Positions 11,868-28,093 of a stretch of 64,000 bases of DNA are shown one piece after another; positions within the stretch are counted from its first letter, which is position 1; each line of letters begins with the position of its first letter. The notes beneath the pieces are model-generated. The model did no database searches. It had not been told where the DNA came from and was given only the letters and a program-made list of their open reading frames with translations. The stretch is from the NCBI GenBank assembly GCA_963575745.1, contig CAUYUJ010022550.1, forward strand, positions 58,002 to 122,001, in the 5' to 3' direction. Made by a program: the position numbers and the translations under genes. This DNA comes from Prorocentrum cordatum (lineage: Eukaryota > Sar > Dinophyceae > Prorocentrales > Prorocentraceae).

Positions 11868-12246
11868 ACCAGTACCCAGTCAAGGACCAGTCGACAGTGC
11901 CGTCTGGGTCCACAGCCTGCAACTTGTCCGACACGGAAGATCGGGGGCGTAAAGCTGCAAGCACTGGTCAAGTCACCTGGCCCAGCCTGCCGGGAGGACC
12001 GTGATGATCTGCCAAAGGATGAACCACTTGTGCAGGAGCTTGAACGCGAAGGCGACGACACCAGTCAGGGAAACTGTCGTCGACGTCGCCAGCGTTCACC
12101 GCGTGCAACTTATCCGACACAGAGGATCGCGTGCACAAAGTCGCAAGCGTTAACCGGGACACATATGACGGACCTGCCGGGGGATCCGCGATGACCTGCC
12201 AAAGGATGAACCACTTGTGCAGGAACACGCCCAAACCAGGCCCGAC
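11868..12246. repeat. Tandem duplication of ~189 bp
   Basis: Two head-to-tail copies. Shared anchors include CTGCCAAAGGATGAACCACT (about 12,009 and 12,198) and TGCAACTT(A/G)TCCGACAC (about 11,918 and 12,107). Copies are diverged but alignable by eye. No coding role is apparent. Confidence 0.75.
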
Positions 12247-12389
12247 ATCGGGTGGTACCAGAAGCGGTGAGGTGCGCCAGTCTGCGCCTTGCCGAAGCCC
12301 AGCACCTGGATCGTCCCCTTGGTGGGGATACGCGAAGCGTTTAGAATTGAACCTCCCATCAGTGACCATCTGAACACAGGATTTTGCAA

Positions 12390-12390
<1 letters not shown>

Positions 12391-12420
<30 letters not shown>
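12391..12420. repeat. A-tract of ~30 bases
   Basis: Lies at the truncated left edge of satellite copy 1, where the other three copies have only 6-9 As at the same place. It is therefore an expanded internal A-run and not a polyadenylation scar. Confidence 0.8.
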
Positions 12421-12421
<1 letters not shown>

Positions 12422-14103
12422 GCGTGAGCTCTTGCGAAGCATTAAGAAAACCATCAAGTTTTCAAGATTTCTACGAAATGCTACCAAACGGGCTTCGCGC
12501 GCGCGCATGTCGAAATCTGTCGAACGCCCTTGCGCGTGTGCCGTCGCGAGAACCCTCCGCAAAAAATGGAACGAAGTGCAGACGCGCGCGTCGTCGCGCG
12601 CGTATGCCAAAATCCTTCAAAAATCCTCGGTTTCGGAAGGGTTTCAAAATCGTGTGTCCAAAAAACCAACAAAATCACAAGGTTTTGCAACACGGATTTT
12701 CAACAAAAGCGTGCGCGCGCGCTCTTTCGTCGTCGTCGTCGCCGTCGTCCTCTGTCCTTCTCGTCGTCGTCGTCGTCCTCTTTGGCGTCGTCGTCGTCTC
12801 CGTCGTCGTTGTCGCCGTGGTCGTCCTTCCTCGTCGTCGTCGTCGTAGTCCGTCGTCAGCGTCTCGTCGTCGTCCCTCCTATTTCGTCGCCGTCGTCGTC
12901 GTCGTCGTTTTCCGTCCTCCCTCTTCGATGTCGTCGTCGGCGTCGCCGTCCTCCCTCCTTCTTCGTCGTTCGCGTCGTCGCCGTCCTCCCTCCTCCCTCG
13001 TCATTGACGTCGTTGTCGCCGTCGTCGTCCTCCCTCCTCCCTCGTCGTCGTCGCCGTCTTCGTTGGCGAAGTCGTCGTCGTCGGCGTCGTCGTCGACGTC
13101 GTCTTCGTCGTCGTGTACGTCGGCATCGTCGTCGTCGCCGCCGTCGTCGTCGTCGTCGTCGACGTCGTCGACGGCTTCGTCGTCGCCGGCGTCGTCGTCG
13201 GCGTCGTCATCGTCGTCGTCGGCGTCGTTGTCGTCGACGACGTCGCTGTCGTCGTCGGCGTCGGTGTCGCTGCCAAGTGCAATTTGGTACCGACCGTCAC
13301 AGTCTTAGTAGGTTTTGCAAACCAAGTTGCGGGTGGGTGGGTGGGATGCTTGCAAGATCATGGGATTTGTCAAATCATGGGTCAGAATAAATTTTCCTTT
13401 CTAAAAGACTAATAGATTCTACCCCCCCCCCCGGACTTATCGGGTCCCCCGCGCGCGCTGCAAATTACATTTGATTACGACCACATGTCCATCCGAAATA
13501 TGAACTCATACCATCCCAGCCAAGCCGGGTTCCACCCCCCTGCGGTTCCCTTGTAAACAACACTATGCGGTGACATGTTTTGCTCTAACATAGCACAATT
13601 TCACGAATACCTTGTAAAAAACGGGACGAAGTGCGCACGCGCGCGTCGTGGCGCGCAAATGCCGAAATCCTTCAAAAACCTTCGGTTCCGGAGAGATTTC
13701 AAAATTGAATTTCCAAAAAACATGTAAAAAAAACATGGTTTCGCAACACTGGTTTAAAAAATACGCGCGAGCTTTTGCGAAATCTTGATAAAACCATAGG
13801 TTTTCCAAGATTTTCACAACATGCTACCAAACGGGCTTCGCGCGCGCGCGCATGTCGAAATCTGTCGAACGCTCTTGCGCGTGTGCCGTCGCGAGAATCC
13901 TCTGCAAAAAAAAAAACGAAGTGCAGACGCGCGCGTCGTCGCGGGCGTATGCCGAAATCCTTCAAAAACCTTCGGTTTCGGAAGAATTTCGAAATCGTGC
14001 GTCCAAAAAACATACAAAAACACAAGGTTTCGCAACACGGGTTTTCAACAAAATTGTGCGCGCGCGCTCTTGCGTCGTCGTCGTCGTCGTCCTCCCTCCT
14101 CCC

Positions 14104-14135
<32 letters not shown>

Positions 14136-16972
14136 TTCTGTCTTTCCTCATCGTCTTTGGCGTCGTCGTCGTTTCCGTCGTCGTTGTCGCCGTGGTCGTC
14201 CTTCCTCCCTCGTTGTCTTCGTCGGCGTCTCGTCGTTGTCCCTCCTATTTCGTCGCCGTCGTCGTCGTCGTCGTCGTCGTGTCTTCACTCCTCCCTCGTC
14301 GTTATCCTCCTCCCTCGTCGTCGTCGTCCGTCGTCGGCGTCTCGTCGTCGTCCCTCCTATTTCGTCGCCGTCGTCGTCGTCTTCGTCGTCGTTGTCATCG
14401 TCGTCGTCTTCCCTCCTCCCTCTCGATGTCGTCGTCGGCGTCGCCGTCCTTCCTCCTTCTTCGTCGTTGGCGTCGTCGCCGTCTTCCCTCCTCCATCGTC
14501 GTTGTCGTCGTTGTCGCCGTCGTCGTCTCCTCCCTCGTCGTCGTCTCCGTTGGCGACGTCGTCGTCGTCTTCGTCGTCGTCGTCGGCGTCGTTGTCGTCG
14601 TCGTCGGTGTCGTCGTCGTCGTTGTCGTCGTCGAAAACATTGGAGACGTCGTCGGTGTCGTCGCAGTCGCTGTCGGCGGCGCCGTCGTCGTCGATGTCGC
14701 TGTCGTCGTCGGCATCGGTGTCGTGGCCAAGTGCCACGCAGTACCTACCGTCACGGTCTTGTCTGAAGATGTCTTGCGACCAAATTGCGGGTGGGAGGGT
14801 GGGATGTTTGCACGAGCAGTGGAGAGGACAGCTTCAAGACAGTCGAAGTGGATTGCACCACGTAGATTATACCACGTCGACTACTCAACGTAAGTTCTCC
14901 TTTCTAAACAGAGAATAGAATCTACCCCCCCCCCCAGCGTTATCCGTTCCCCTTTCGGGTCTGTAAATCATATATGACTCTGACCACATGTCCATCCGAA
15001 ATATGAATTTACACTATCCCAGGGGGGCCGGTATCGTTCCCCCTGAGGTTCCCTTGTGAAAAACGATGCGCGGGGACATTTGTTGCTCTAACAGAAAACT
15101 TTGTCACGAATCCCTTGCAAAAAAAAACGGGACGAAGTGCACACGCGCGCGTCGTCGCGCGAGCGCCTGCCGAAATCCTTCAAAAACCGTCGGTGCCGGA
15201 AGGATTTCGCAATCGAGTTTCCAAAACACATACAAAAACACAAGGTTTCGCGACACTCATTTGCTAAAAAAGCTTACGCGCGAGCTCTTGCGAAAACTTA
15301 AGAAAACCATCAGGTTTTCAAGATTTCCACAAAATGCTACCAAACGGGCTTCGCGCGCGCATGTCGAAATCTGTCGAACGCCCTTGCGCGTGTGCCGTCG
15401 CGAAAATCCTTTGAAAGAAATGGGACGAAGTGCAGACGCGCGCGTCGTCGCGCGCGTATGCCGAAATCCTTCAAAACCCATCGGTTTCGGAAGAACTTCA
15501 AAAACATGTTCAAAAAACCCACAAAAACATAAGATTTCCCAACACGGATTTTCAACAAAAGCGTGCGCGCGCGCTCTTGCGTCGTCGTCGTCGTTGTCGT
15601 CGCCGTCCTCCCTCCTCCCGCGTCGTCGTCGTCGTCGCCTACGTCGTCCTCTGTCTTTCCTCGTGTTCGTCGTCGTCGTCCTTTTTGGCGTCGTCGTCGT
15701 TTCCGTCGTCGTTGTCGCCGTGGTCGTCCTCCCTCCTCCTCCCTCGTCGTCGTCGTCGTCCGTCGTCGGCGTCTCGTTGTCGTCCCTCCTATTTCGTCGC
15801 AGTCATCGTCGTCGTCGTTGTCGTCGTCTTCCCTCCTCCCTCGTCGTTGTCGTCGTCGGCGTCGCCGTCCTTCCTCCTTCTTCGTCGTTCGCGTCGTCGC
15901 CGTCCTCCCTCCTCCCCCGTCGTTGTCGTCGTTGTCGTCGTTGTCGCCGTCGTCGTCCTCCCTCCTCCCTCGTCGTCGTCTTCGTTGGCGACGTCGTAGT
16001 CTTCGTTGTCGTCGGCGTCGGCGTCGTCGTCGTCTTCGTCGTCGTCGACGTCGGCGTCGTCGTCGTCGCCGCCGTCGTCGTCGTCGTCGTCGTCGGCGTC
16101 GTTGACGTCGTCGTCGTCGTCGTCGGTGTCGTCGTTGTCGTCGTCGTCGGCGTCGTTATCGTCGTCGTCGTTGTCATCGTCGTCGTCGTCGTCGGCGTCG
16201 GCGTCGTCGTCGTCGGTGTCGTCGTCGTCGTTGTCGGCGTCGAAGTCGTTGGAGACGTCGTCGGTGTCGTCGTAGTCGTTGTCGGCGGCGTCGTCGTCGT
16301 CGTCGTTGTCGCTGTCGTCGTCGGCGTCGCTGTCGTTGCCAAGTGCCATTTGGTACCCACCGTCGTCGGCGGCGTCGCCGTCCTTCCTCCTTCTTCGTCG
16401 TTCGCGTCGTCGCCGTCCTCCCTCCTCCCCCGTCGTTGTCGTCGTCGTCGTTGTCGCCGTCGTCGTCCTCCCTCCTCCCTCGTCGTCGTCTTCGTTGGCG
16501 ACGTCGTAGTCTTCGTTGTCGTCGGCGTCGGCGTCGTCGTCGTCTTCGTCGTCGTCGACGTCGGCGTCGTCGTCGTCGCCGCCGTCGTCGTCGTCGTCGT
16601 CGGCGTCGTTGACGTCGTCGTCGTCGTCGGTGTCGTCGTTGTCGTCGTCGTCGGCGTCGTCATCGTCGTCGTCGTTGTCATCGTCGTCGTCGTCGTCGGC
16701 GTCGGCGTCGTCGTCGTCGTTGTCGGCGTCGAAGTCGTTGGAGACGTCGTTGGTGTCGTCGTAGTCGTTGTCGGCGGCGTCGTCGTCGTTGTCGCTGTCG
16801 TCGTCGGCGTCGCTGTCGTTGGCAAGTGCCATTTGGTACCCACCGTCACGGTCTTAAGAGATTTTGCAAACCAAGTTGCGGTTGGATGGGTGGGATGTTT
16901 GCGCGAACAGTGGAGTGTACAACTCACTGCGAACAGAAATTAATTTTCCTTTCTAAAAGACTAATAGATTCT

Positions 16973-16974
<2 letters not shown>

Positions 16975-17004
<30 letters not shown>
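16975..17004. repeat. Poly-C tract of ~30 bases in satellite copy 3
   Basis: The equivalent position in copies 1 and 2 has about 10-11 Cs (near 13,424 and 14,924). Length varies strongly between copies. Confidence 0.9.
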
Positions 17005-17006
<2 letters not shown>

Positions 17007-17683
17007 ACTTATCGGTTCCCCCGCGCGTGCTGTAAATTACATACGATTCTGACCACGTGTCCATCCTAAAAATGAATTCATACCATCCCAGCCAAGCCGG
17101 GTTCCCCCCCCCTGCGGTTCCCTTGAAAAAAACACTATGCGGTGACATGTTTTGTTCTAACAGAGCACTTGTTCACGAATCCCTTGCAAAAAATGGGACG
17201 AAGTGCACACGCGCGCGTCGTGGCGCGCGCATGCCGAAATCCTTCAAAAACCTTCGGTTCCGGAGAGATTTCAAAATTGAATTTCCAAAAAACATATTAA
17301 AACACATGGTTTCGCAACACTGATTCAAAAAAAAACTTACGCGCGAGCTCTTGCGAAATCTTAAGAAAACCATAGATTTCCAAGATTTTCACAAAATGCT
17401 ACCAAACGGGCTTCGCGCGCGCGCAGGTCGAAATCTGTCGAACGCTCTTGCGCGTGTGCCGTCGCGAGAATCCTCTGCAAAAAATAAGACGAAGTGCAGA
17501 CGCGCGCGTCGTCGCGGGCGTAGGTATGCCGAAATCCTTCAAAAACATTCGGTTTCGGAAGAATTTCGAAATCGTGCGTCCAAAAAACATACAAAAACGC
17601 AAGGTTTCGCAACACGGGTTTTCAACAAAATTGTGCGCGCGCGCTCTTGCGTCGTCGTCGTCGTCGTCGTCCTCCCTCCTCCC

Positions 17684-17718
<35 letters not shown>

Positions 17719-17838
17719 TTCTGTCTTTCCTCGTCGTCTTTGGCGTCGTCGTCGTTTCCGTCGTCGTTGTCGCCGTGGTCGTCCTTCCTCCCTCGTTGTC
17801 TTCGTCGGCGTCTCGTCGTTGTCCCTCCTATTTCGTCG

Positions 17839-17870
<32 letters not shown>

Positions 17871-18509
17871 TTCACTCCTCCCTCGTCGTTATCCTCCTCC
17901 CTCGTCGTCGTCGTCCGTCGTCGGCGTCTCGTCGTCGTCCCTCCTATTTCGTCGCCGTCGTCGTCGTCTTCGTCGTCGTTGTCATCGTCGTCGTCTTCCC
18001 TCCTCCCTCGTCGTTGTCGTCGTCGGCGTCGCCGTCCTTCCTCCTTCTTCGTCGTTGGCGTCGTCGCCGTCTTCCCTCCTCCATCGTCGTTGTCGTCGTT
18101 GTCGCCGTCGTCGTTTTTTCTCCTCCCTCGTCGTCGTCTCCGTTGGCGACGTCGTCGTCGTCTTCGTCGTCGTCGTCGGCGTCGTTGTCGTCGTCGTCGG
18201 TGTCGTCGTCGTCGTTGTCGTCGTCGAAAACATTGGAGACGTCGTCGGTGTCGTCGCAGTCGCTGTCGGCGGCGCCGTCGTCGTCGATGTCGCTGTCGTC
18301 GTCGGCATCGGTGTCGTGGCCAAGTGCCACGCAGTACCTACCGTCACGGTCTTGTCTGAAGATGTCTTGCGACCAAGTTGCGGGTGGGAGGGTGGGATGT
18401 TTGCACGAGCAGTGGAGAGGACAGCTTCAAGACAGTCGAAGTGGATTTCGCACCACATAGATTGCACCACCTGGATTACTAGAAAGACACTGTTTGGGGT
18501 CGGCGCTGG

Positions 18510-22256
<3,747 letters not shown>

Positions 22257-22299
22257 CTGGACCGCGCGCCGTCCCTCTGCCCAGTAAGCAGTTATCCCC

Positions 22300-22542
22300 C
22301 TCCTCGTCCTCCTCCCCCTCCTCCTCCTCTCCTCTTCCTCCTTTTCCTCATCTTCCTTCTCCTCCTCCTCCTCCTCCTCCTCCTCCTCCTCCTCCTCCTC
22401 CTCCTCCTCCTCTCCTCCTCCTCCTCCTCCTCCTCTTCCGCCTCCTCGTCCTCGCCATCATCAGCAGCGGCGCCATCCTCATCATCATCAGCAGCAGCAG
22501 CATCACCATCATCATCATCACCATCATCAGCATCATCATCAG

Positions 22543-22599
<57 letters not shown>

Positions 22600-22860
22600 C
22601 ATCATCAGCATCATCACCACCATCACCATCACCATCACCATCACCATCACCATCACCATCACCATCACCACAATCATCATCATCACCACCACGACCAGCA
22701 TCATCATCATCAGCAGCATCATTATTATCATCACCATCATCATCAGATGCATCCTCTTCATCCCCCGCATCATCATGAAAAACCATCATCATCTGAACAT
22801 CATCACCATCATCGTCATCAGCATCATTGCCCGAATCATGAGCATCACATGGCGTCGAAG
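22300..22860. repeat. CTC and CAT microsatellites at the 3' end of intron 1
   Basis: Same two motifs as intron 2, in the same order, about 45 bp upstream of the 54-nt exon in transcription order. Includes CAC-CAT dimers at 22,615-22,675. Confidence 0.9.
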
Positions 22861-23051
22861 CGCATGCTTGGGGACTCCTTGCATAACGGCTTGAAGCCAC
22901 CCCAAGTGTACGCGACGCAAGAAATGCAAAAAAGAACCACGGAATTGCGGACTAGCCGACGCCCGTCGCTTCCAAGCACAGCCGCCTGCATGACAGCATG
23001 TCGCGTGAGCCCCATCAGGGCATCCAGGTCGACCTCCACGTCGGACGACAA
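22845..23051 (-). other. Possible short coding fragment, unrecognised
   Basis: A 68-codon frame (MSSDVEVDLDALMGLTRHAV..., then a Cys/Val-rich hydrophobic stretch) has balanced composition unlike the flanking repeats. No family is recognised, and it does not fit epsilon-tubulin. Confidence 0.2.
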
Positions 23052-23159
23052 GGCAAAAAACCTGCCGCACCGCTTTGCAGCTTTGGAAGGAGGTCAGCAG
23101 CTGCTGGAAGATTTGCACGCTTGGCCGCGAATATAAAAAAACCTGTGCGGAGTCGGCGC

Positions 23160-23345
23160 CTGCATTGGTGTCGGTGTCAGCGTTGGCGTTCGCGCTGGCG
23201 TCGGTTCCGACGTAGGCGCTGGCGATGGTGATGGAGTCGGCGCTGGCGCGGGCGCTGGCGTTGGCGCAGGCGTCGCGGGCCCGGTCGCTGATGCTGGCGA
23301 TGGTGTTGGTGATGTCGAAGCCACCACATGTGCCGGGCTGGGGCT
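23160..23345. repeat. Degenerate GGCGYT hexamer repeat
   Basis: GGCGCTGGCGTTGGC-like units; the same family recurs at 62.33-62.64 kb. Confidence 0.75.
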
Positions 23346-23569
23346 GGCGCTATATCGCTGGCTTTTGCAAGGAAGTCGGAGGGATGAGATGGCGGATACC
23401 TGATGGGCCGGCACGCCGATAAACCTGCTGCGTCCCAGAGTCGGCAATTCAAGCGCGCACAGCACCTCGGGAATCCAAGCGGGTAACCGTTACACCGCCT
23501 CGCGCTGCAATTGGCGTCTTGGCGTACCTCGCCAGAGGGTGTGACGGGCGGCTCGCGCCAGAGGGTGCG

Positions 23570-24700
23570 AGGCTGCTCATGGTCGTGGTCGTGGAGGGCG
23601 TTCATGGTCGTGGTGCTGTTTCTGGTCTAGGTCGCGGTGTTTGTGCTTGGTCGCATTGGCTGTTCTTGGTCGCTGTGGCTGTTACTCTTCGTGGTCGTGG
23701 TTTAGTGGTTGTGTCTGGTCGTGGTCGTGGTGGATGTGTTTTGTCGTGGTGGCCGTTTCTGGTCACGGTGGCTGTTTCTGGTCGTGGTGTCTGCTTCTTG
23801 TCATGGACGTGGTGGCTGTTCGTGGCCGTGGTTGGCGCAACCCTGCATCGCGTGCCCCTCCATGTGTCACGGAATGCCCCCTTCCTGGGTGGACGCCGGC
23901 GCGTCGCCGTGCTGGTCGCGGACGCGGTCGCGATGGTTGTTGCTAGCTCCGCTGCTGTTCCCAGTCGTTTTGTTGCGTCGGCGTCGGTCCGTAGGATGAG
24001 GTCGCAGTGGAAAGCCGACTGCAGGAGATCGAATATCGATGCGCCGAGGTGGTGCGTGCTGGACGCCGACGTGCGGAGGTGGCGGGGCGCGGTCGGATGC
24101 TTGCTGCTGGATGTCGGAGTGCTGGGCCGGTGGGAATCGAAGCGCAAAATGCTTGATTTTGCACGTCGGAATGCCAAAATGGAGGCAGGAGCGCTGTGCT
24201 GGCAAGGGCTGGTCGGCAATAGGGGGAGGTGGAGGTGTAAAGTCGGCCGCTGGAGGTTGGAGGCCGGAGTGCTGAACTCACGGTGGTAGGAGGACGTCGG
24301 GTGGAAGTGCGTGTGGAAAATCGGCCGCTACAGGTCGAATGTCGTGCTGGAGGTCGACGCGCGTAGGTGGGCGAGGGCGATCGAATGCTGAACGCTGGAG
24401 GTCATAGGCCTGAACTGACGGTGGTCGGAATGCTGGGTGCTGGAAGCTGGGGGTCGGAATGCTGAGCTGGTTGTCGAAGCTCGGAGTGCGGAGCTGGCGC
24501 GCGCGCGGACGCTGACGCTGGCGGCGGCGTGGGCTGGCGCAGGCGCGGCGCTGGGTGTTGAACTGGCGTAGGCGCGGGCGCTGGAGGAGTAAAGAGGGAT
24601 CTGGGCCGTTGGAGGCAGCAGTCGGATGTCGGTGAGCAGAAGTGGAAGTTGGAAGTCGGGCGGTTTGATGCTGGCGGCCAGGTTGTGGTAAGAGCCACCG
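23570..24700. repeat. GTGGTCGTGG and GGAGGTCGGAATGCTG repeats
   Basis: The left part (to ~23.85 kb) is GTGGTCGTGG/GTGGCTGTT units. The right part (24.04-24.68 kb) is degenerate units of GGAGGTCGGAATGCTGRGYTGG, shared with 31.69-32.96 kb. Overlapping frames are repeat-derived. Confidence 0.7.
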
Positions 24701-24802
24701 CAAATCGCATGCTACATCCTCCTCCCCCGCCGCCCATGTGCCCCGTCGGACCGTCGGCGTACCAGCACCGAGGGGAATCGGCAAACCTTCCGAAGCCGCG
24801 CA

Positions 24803-27426
24803 TCATCTCTGGTAGCCTCGTGGAGTAGCTGGTTCCTGATCTCCTTCGCGAAGGCAGCCCGCTGCTCCAATGTGACAAAACTTCGTCGTCGTAAGTTGTT
24901 GACTGTCATGTACAAAATTGTAGACTGATTGGCGCTGTAGTTGCTCATCTGTCATAGAATTTGCAAGCACGCCGCAAGCCATAATCGGTCTGGCGTCTGT
25001 TCTGCACAGTCGGCCCTGCGACCACGCTCGACCCACGGAGCAACGAACGCAGTGCTCAATCGAGTCGTCGGCCGCGCATGAACAAACGAGCACACAGGTC
25101 CGGCGCGCACGCCGCAGCGACCGCATTCCTCGGCCCATTGTCCACCGATTGAAGATCGCACTCATCATCGCTGCCCTAATCCTGGGAGGTGCCAATCTAC
25201 GAACCCTCTGCAGGTTTTGCACCACCCTGCGGGCCGCGCGGCCCGGAAACTCTGTCAACCTCCATCTCTCCGCCAGTATCCTCTGGAGCCTCTACTCCAC
25301 GCTGTCTCCATCACGCGTCAAGAGCCGGGCTACGAACTATTTTTGCGTAATTCTCTAAACCTCCGATCGCCCGCTTCCGCAAGTGGCCCCTCTCTGTCGT
25401 TGCTGATGGCGGCGCGTGCTGCGTCTGTATGTATACCGTCGCGAGCCTGCTCCGTAACGATCGCCAGAACAACCGTGAGGATGTGGGAGTCAAGCCATCT
25501 GCGCCACCGCGCAGCGCGGATCAGATGGTCAGTCCTGGCCCGCGCCGTCGCGAACTCCCAAGCAATCCTGACCCAGTCCACACCGCCGCCCCCTCTAGAT
25601 CCCCAGGCGTGCGCGCGCAGAATCGCAGCTTTGCAAGCAGCCCCCAGCGGCCGAAGGTGGGAAGCCAGCCCGGGCACTTCCCCGCGGCGAAAGTCAGCAG
25701 GGCAACACCAGGCCCTGGCCCAGGAGCCACCCGTCGAACTGCAACGCGTTCCTTTCCGAGGACCTCATGCGTCGGGGCCTCCAGTTGGGCGACGAAAAGC
25801 AGCGCGTGTAGCGCATGCATGTTGTAGACAACCAAAACCATGGTCAAGCCGAGCTCACTCCATCGCCAGTCGCGCAATCGGTCGACGCACTTCGCCACCA
25901 GCTTTGTCCATGAATTGTCCTCCTTGCCCGGGCCGATGCAATACCCCGGATATTTCCCACGGCTTGCCCATGTGATCTGCAACGCCTCGGAGTTGGCTTT
26001 GGCAGTTGCTTGGAGTCCGTCGACGCCCGCCCCCCACAGATATCACAACGATTTTGCCACGATTGAGCGCAAGATTCGAAACTGCTTCGAACACGCGGAA
26101 GGTCGCGAACACACGCTTGTGTTATTCCCGCCACGAGCGCAATGCCATGGTGGTATCATCCACACACGCCCTGGTCGTCGATGTCGGCACTCGAAGCCAC
26201 AAGATTCGCAGCAAGCTGTCCGATCCCAAAGCAAAGAGCAGCGGCGACAGTGGACACCCCTGCTGGATGCCGGCCCCCAGAGGCACCCGGTCGCGAAGCT
26301 GCCCGTGCGACATGAGCACCCCGACCGTCGAGAACACTTGCATTGCTCCGTCGGGGAAGCCTGCCGCTCGCGCCACGGCCAGCATGCACTGTTGAGACAC
26401 CGACGGGAAGGCCACCGCAAAGTCGAACAAGACCACTGCCGCATCGTCCTGCTGCAAACCAGCGAGACCAGCCGCGTGCTCGATATCCACGATATTCGCT
26501 TGCATTGATCTTCCTGGGATGAACCCGCGCTACTACTTGGCGATTCCTGGCGCGACAATGGGCCCCCAACGCAGGCGGCGCGCGTTGGCGATAACTCGGC
26601 TGTGAGAGTTGGCAATGGACAGCGGGCGCGTGCCACTAGGTCGGAAGACGCGGCCTCCTCGGGCATCCGATCTCGCTGGTTGCTTTGGCAGACAGGAAAG
26701 GAGAGACTCGTTGAAAGCACCGTGGGCAGCGTCTCCCGCGATTACTCCAGTCTCCAGTTGCCGGCCTGCCCCCCAAAGAACATGGGCCCCAAGTCGTTCT
26801 AAGCTGCGCCAAACATGGAAGGGCGCCCCGCCAGGGCCAGGGCGCGAATTGCCCGCGATCCGCAAATCCTTCTCCATGCATGTGGACCTGAGCCTCCAGC
26901 GAGGGTCAGGAATAGCGACGCGTTGACTGCCGGCGCGGCTGGCCAGCTCCAGCCACGCGTCGAGCTTGGCCTCGCCCACGGGCTTGTGACATAAAACACG
27001 TGCCCAGTGCGCTGCCAGTTGCTCTGCGATTGCTCGCATGTCTGCAACGACCTCACCGTCATCGGCATCCAGGAAGTGGATCCCCGCACTCACGGAGCTA
27101 CGTGTGAGACGCGCCAGGCGCTGGTTGATGGAGTTTTGTTGGGTGCGTCGCTGGTGCTCGTCGTCGTCGGCCCTGCTGGTGTCGTTCTGCGCATTGCGCA
27201 TGTCTGACAAAACCTCCGTCTTGGCCATCGTAATGGCCTTGTCATTGAGGCGTCGCAAGGCGCCCCCCAGGGAAGCACCAGCAGGCGCAATCAAACTCGC
27301 CCACTGCGTCGGCAGCCAGGGTCGGAGCTGTTGCACACTAGGAATTGAATCAGACTGCATTGGATTGGACTCGGATTGAGCGCTGGGTTCGGGGCTAGAA
27401 CAAACTGGAGAGCGGTCAAAGCTCAC
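24803..27426 (-). pseudogene. LINE retrotransposon reverse-transcriptase remnant
   Basis: One frame from 27,426 to 26,122 carries an RT domain: pre-domain SGTRPLSIANSHSRVIANA, RGFIPGRSMQANIVDIE, motif A AAVVLFDFAVAFPSV, motif B GIQQGCPLSPLLFALG, and motif C CVDDTTMAL in place of YADD. Two adjacent TAG codons (26,530-26,535) break it just before RGFIPGRS. Further down, other frames continue the family pattern: FRVFEAVSNLALNRGKIVVI, then KYPGYCIGPGKEDNSWTKLV, then a C-terminal zinc-finger-like segment (CVLVCS...DSIEHCVRC) near 25.07 kb. Stops and frameshifts make it inactive. It lies in intron 1 of epsilon-tubulin, co-oriented with it. Confidence 0.85.
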
Positions 27427-28093
27427 CCATCCCCTATGCGTCGCCTTTGGCGGCTGTCGGGGCTCACTTTCTTGAGGAAGCGGAGCACTTCAATAAATCG
27501 AGAATCTCTGAGAGCCACGATAGCACGCATGGAGGACTCGCCTCCAACGCTTGCGTCAGGCGCCGGCTGGGGCGGACAAATCCCGCCCCCCTGCACAAAC
27601 AAACGCACGCAAGCTGAGGGTTCGCGAAGCCCGCCACACACGTGAACGGGCAGCGACGAGAACAGGCTGGAGAGCGGCAAAAGCTCGTCTAGCACCTTTG
27701 CGTCGCCTTCGGCGGGGTCTGGGTGCAGTCTCTTAAACGTTCGCTGCCAGTTGTTCTTGTTGTGGGAGCTCTTGCATTTACCATCACACTCTTTCAAACG
27801 GCCTGTGGCGCGCTGGCCCTGGCATATGCAACCACGCGTGCTGCATGCAAATATCAAGCTGTCGGGGTCGCGGCATGCGATAGAAATCCTACGCAAACAA
27901 GGGCTCGCGGCGACTGCGCTGAAAACGGCATCATGGCCAGCGCAGACTTCCGATACGGAAGGCAACGCAGCGTAGCTTCGCTTGTAGCAGACTCTACATC
28001 TCCGGCAATTTGGCCTGATAAACTTCCACCGGCGATGGGCTGGCCCCGAAGCCACGTCCAAGGGAGGTGCTTAGGTGACGGACGAGGCTGGCT
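27427..28093. other. No recognised gene
   Basis: Minus-strand frames here contain scattered Cys (for example RPNCRRCRVCYKRSY) but no family I can identify. It may be degraded LINE sequence between two better-preserved fragments. Confidence 0.3.

Larger units (their letters stand above)
12378..18445. repeat. Four-copy higher-order satellite array with TCG triplet tracts
   Basis: Four direct copies end at shared anchors (CAAGTTGCGG(G/T)TGG-type) near 13.33, 14.79, 16.88 and 18.38 kb. Each copy holds two ~290-bp AT-richer sub-repeats (GACGAAGTGCAGACGCGCG and CCGAAATCCTTCAAAAACC are diagnostic), a 0.5-1.2 kb degenerate TCG tract (about 12.73-13.27, 14.07-14.72, 15.58-16.83 and 17.65-18.31 kb), then GCCAAGTGCCA, a poly-C run and a ~150-bp spacer. 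Copies 2 and 4 are the closest pair and copies 1 and 3 resemble each other, giving an A-B-A-B period of about 3.57 kb. Copy 3 has an internal ~490-bp duplication. Long Asp, Thr, Ser or Val frames here are triplet artefacts. Confidence 0.85.

Noticed and set aside
12391-12420. Poly-A tract as the 3' end of a retrocopy
   Set aside because: The same position carries a shorter A-run in the other three satellite copies, so it is an internal expansion.
12725-18312. Long Asp-, Thr-, Ser-, Val- and Arg-rich open frames on both strands, up to 625 codons
   Set aside because: They arise from TCG triplet tracts, which are open in nearly all frames; no balanced protein sequence.
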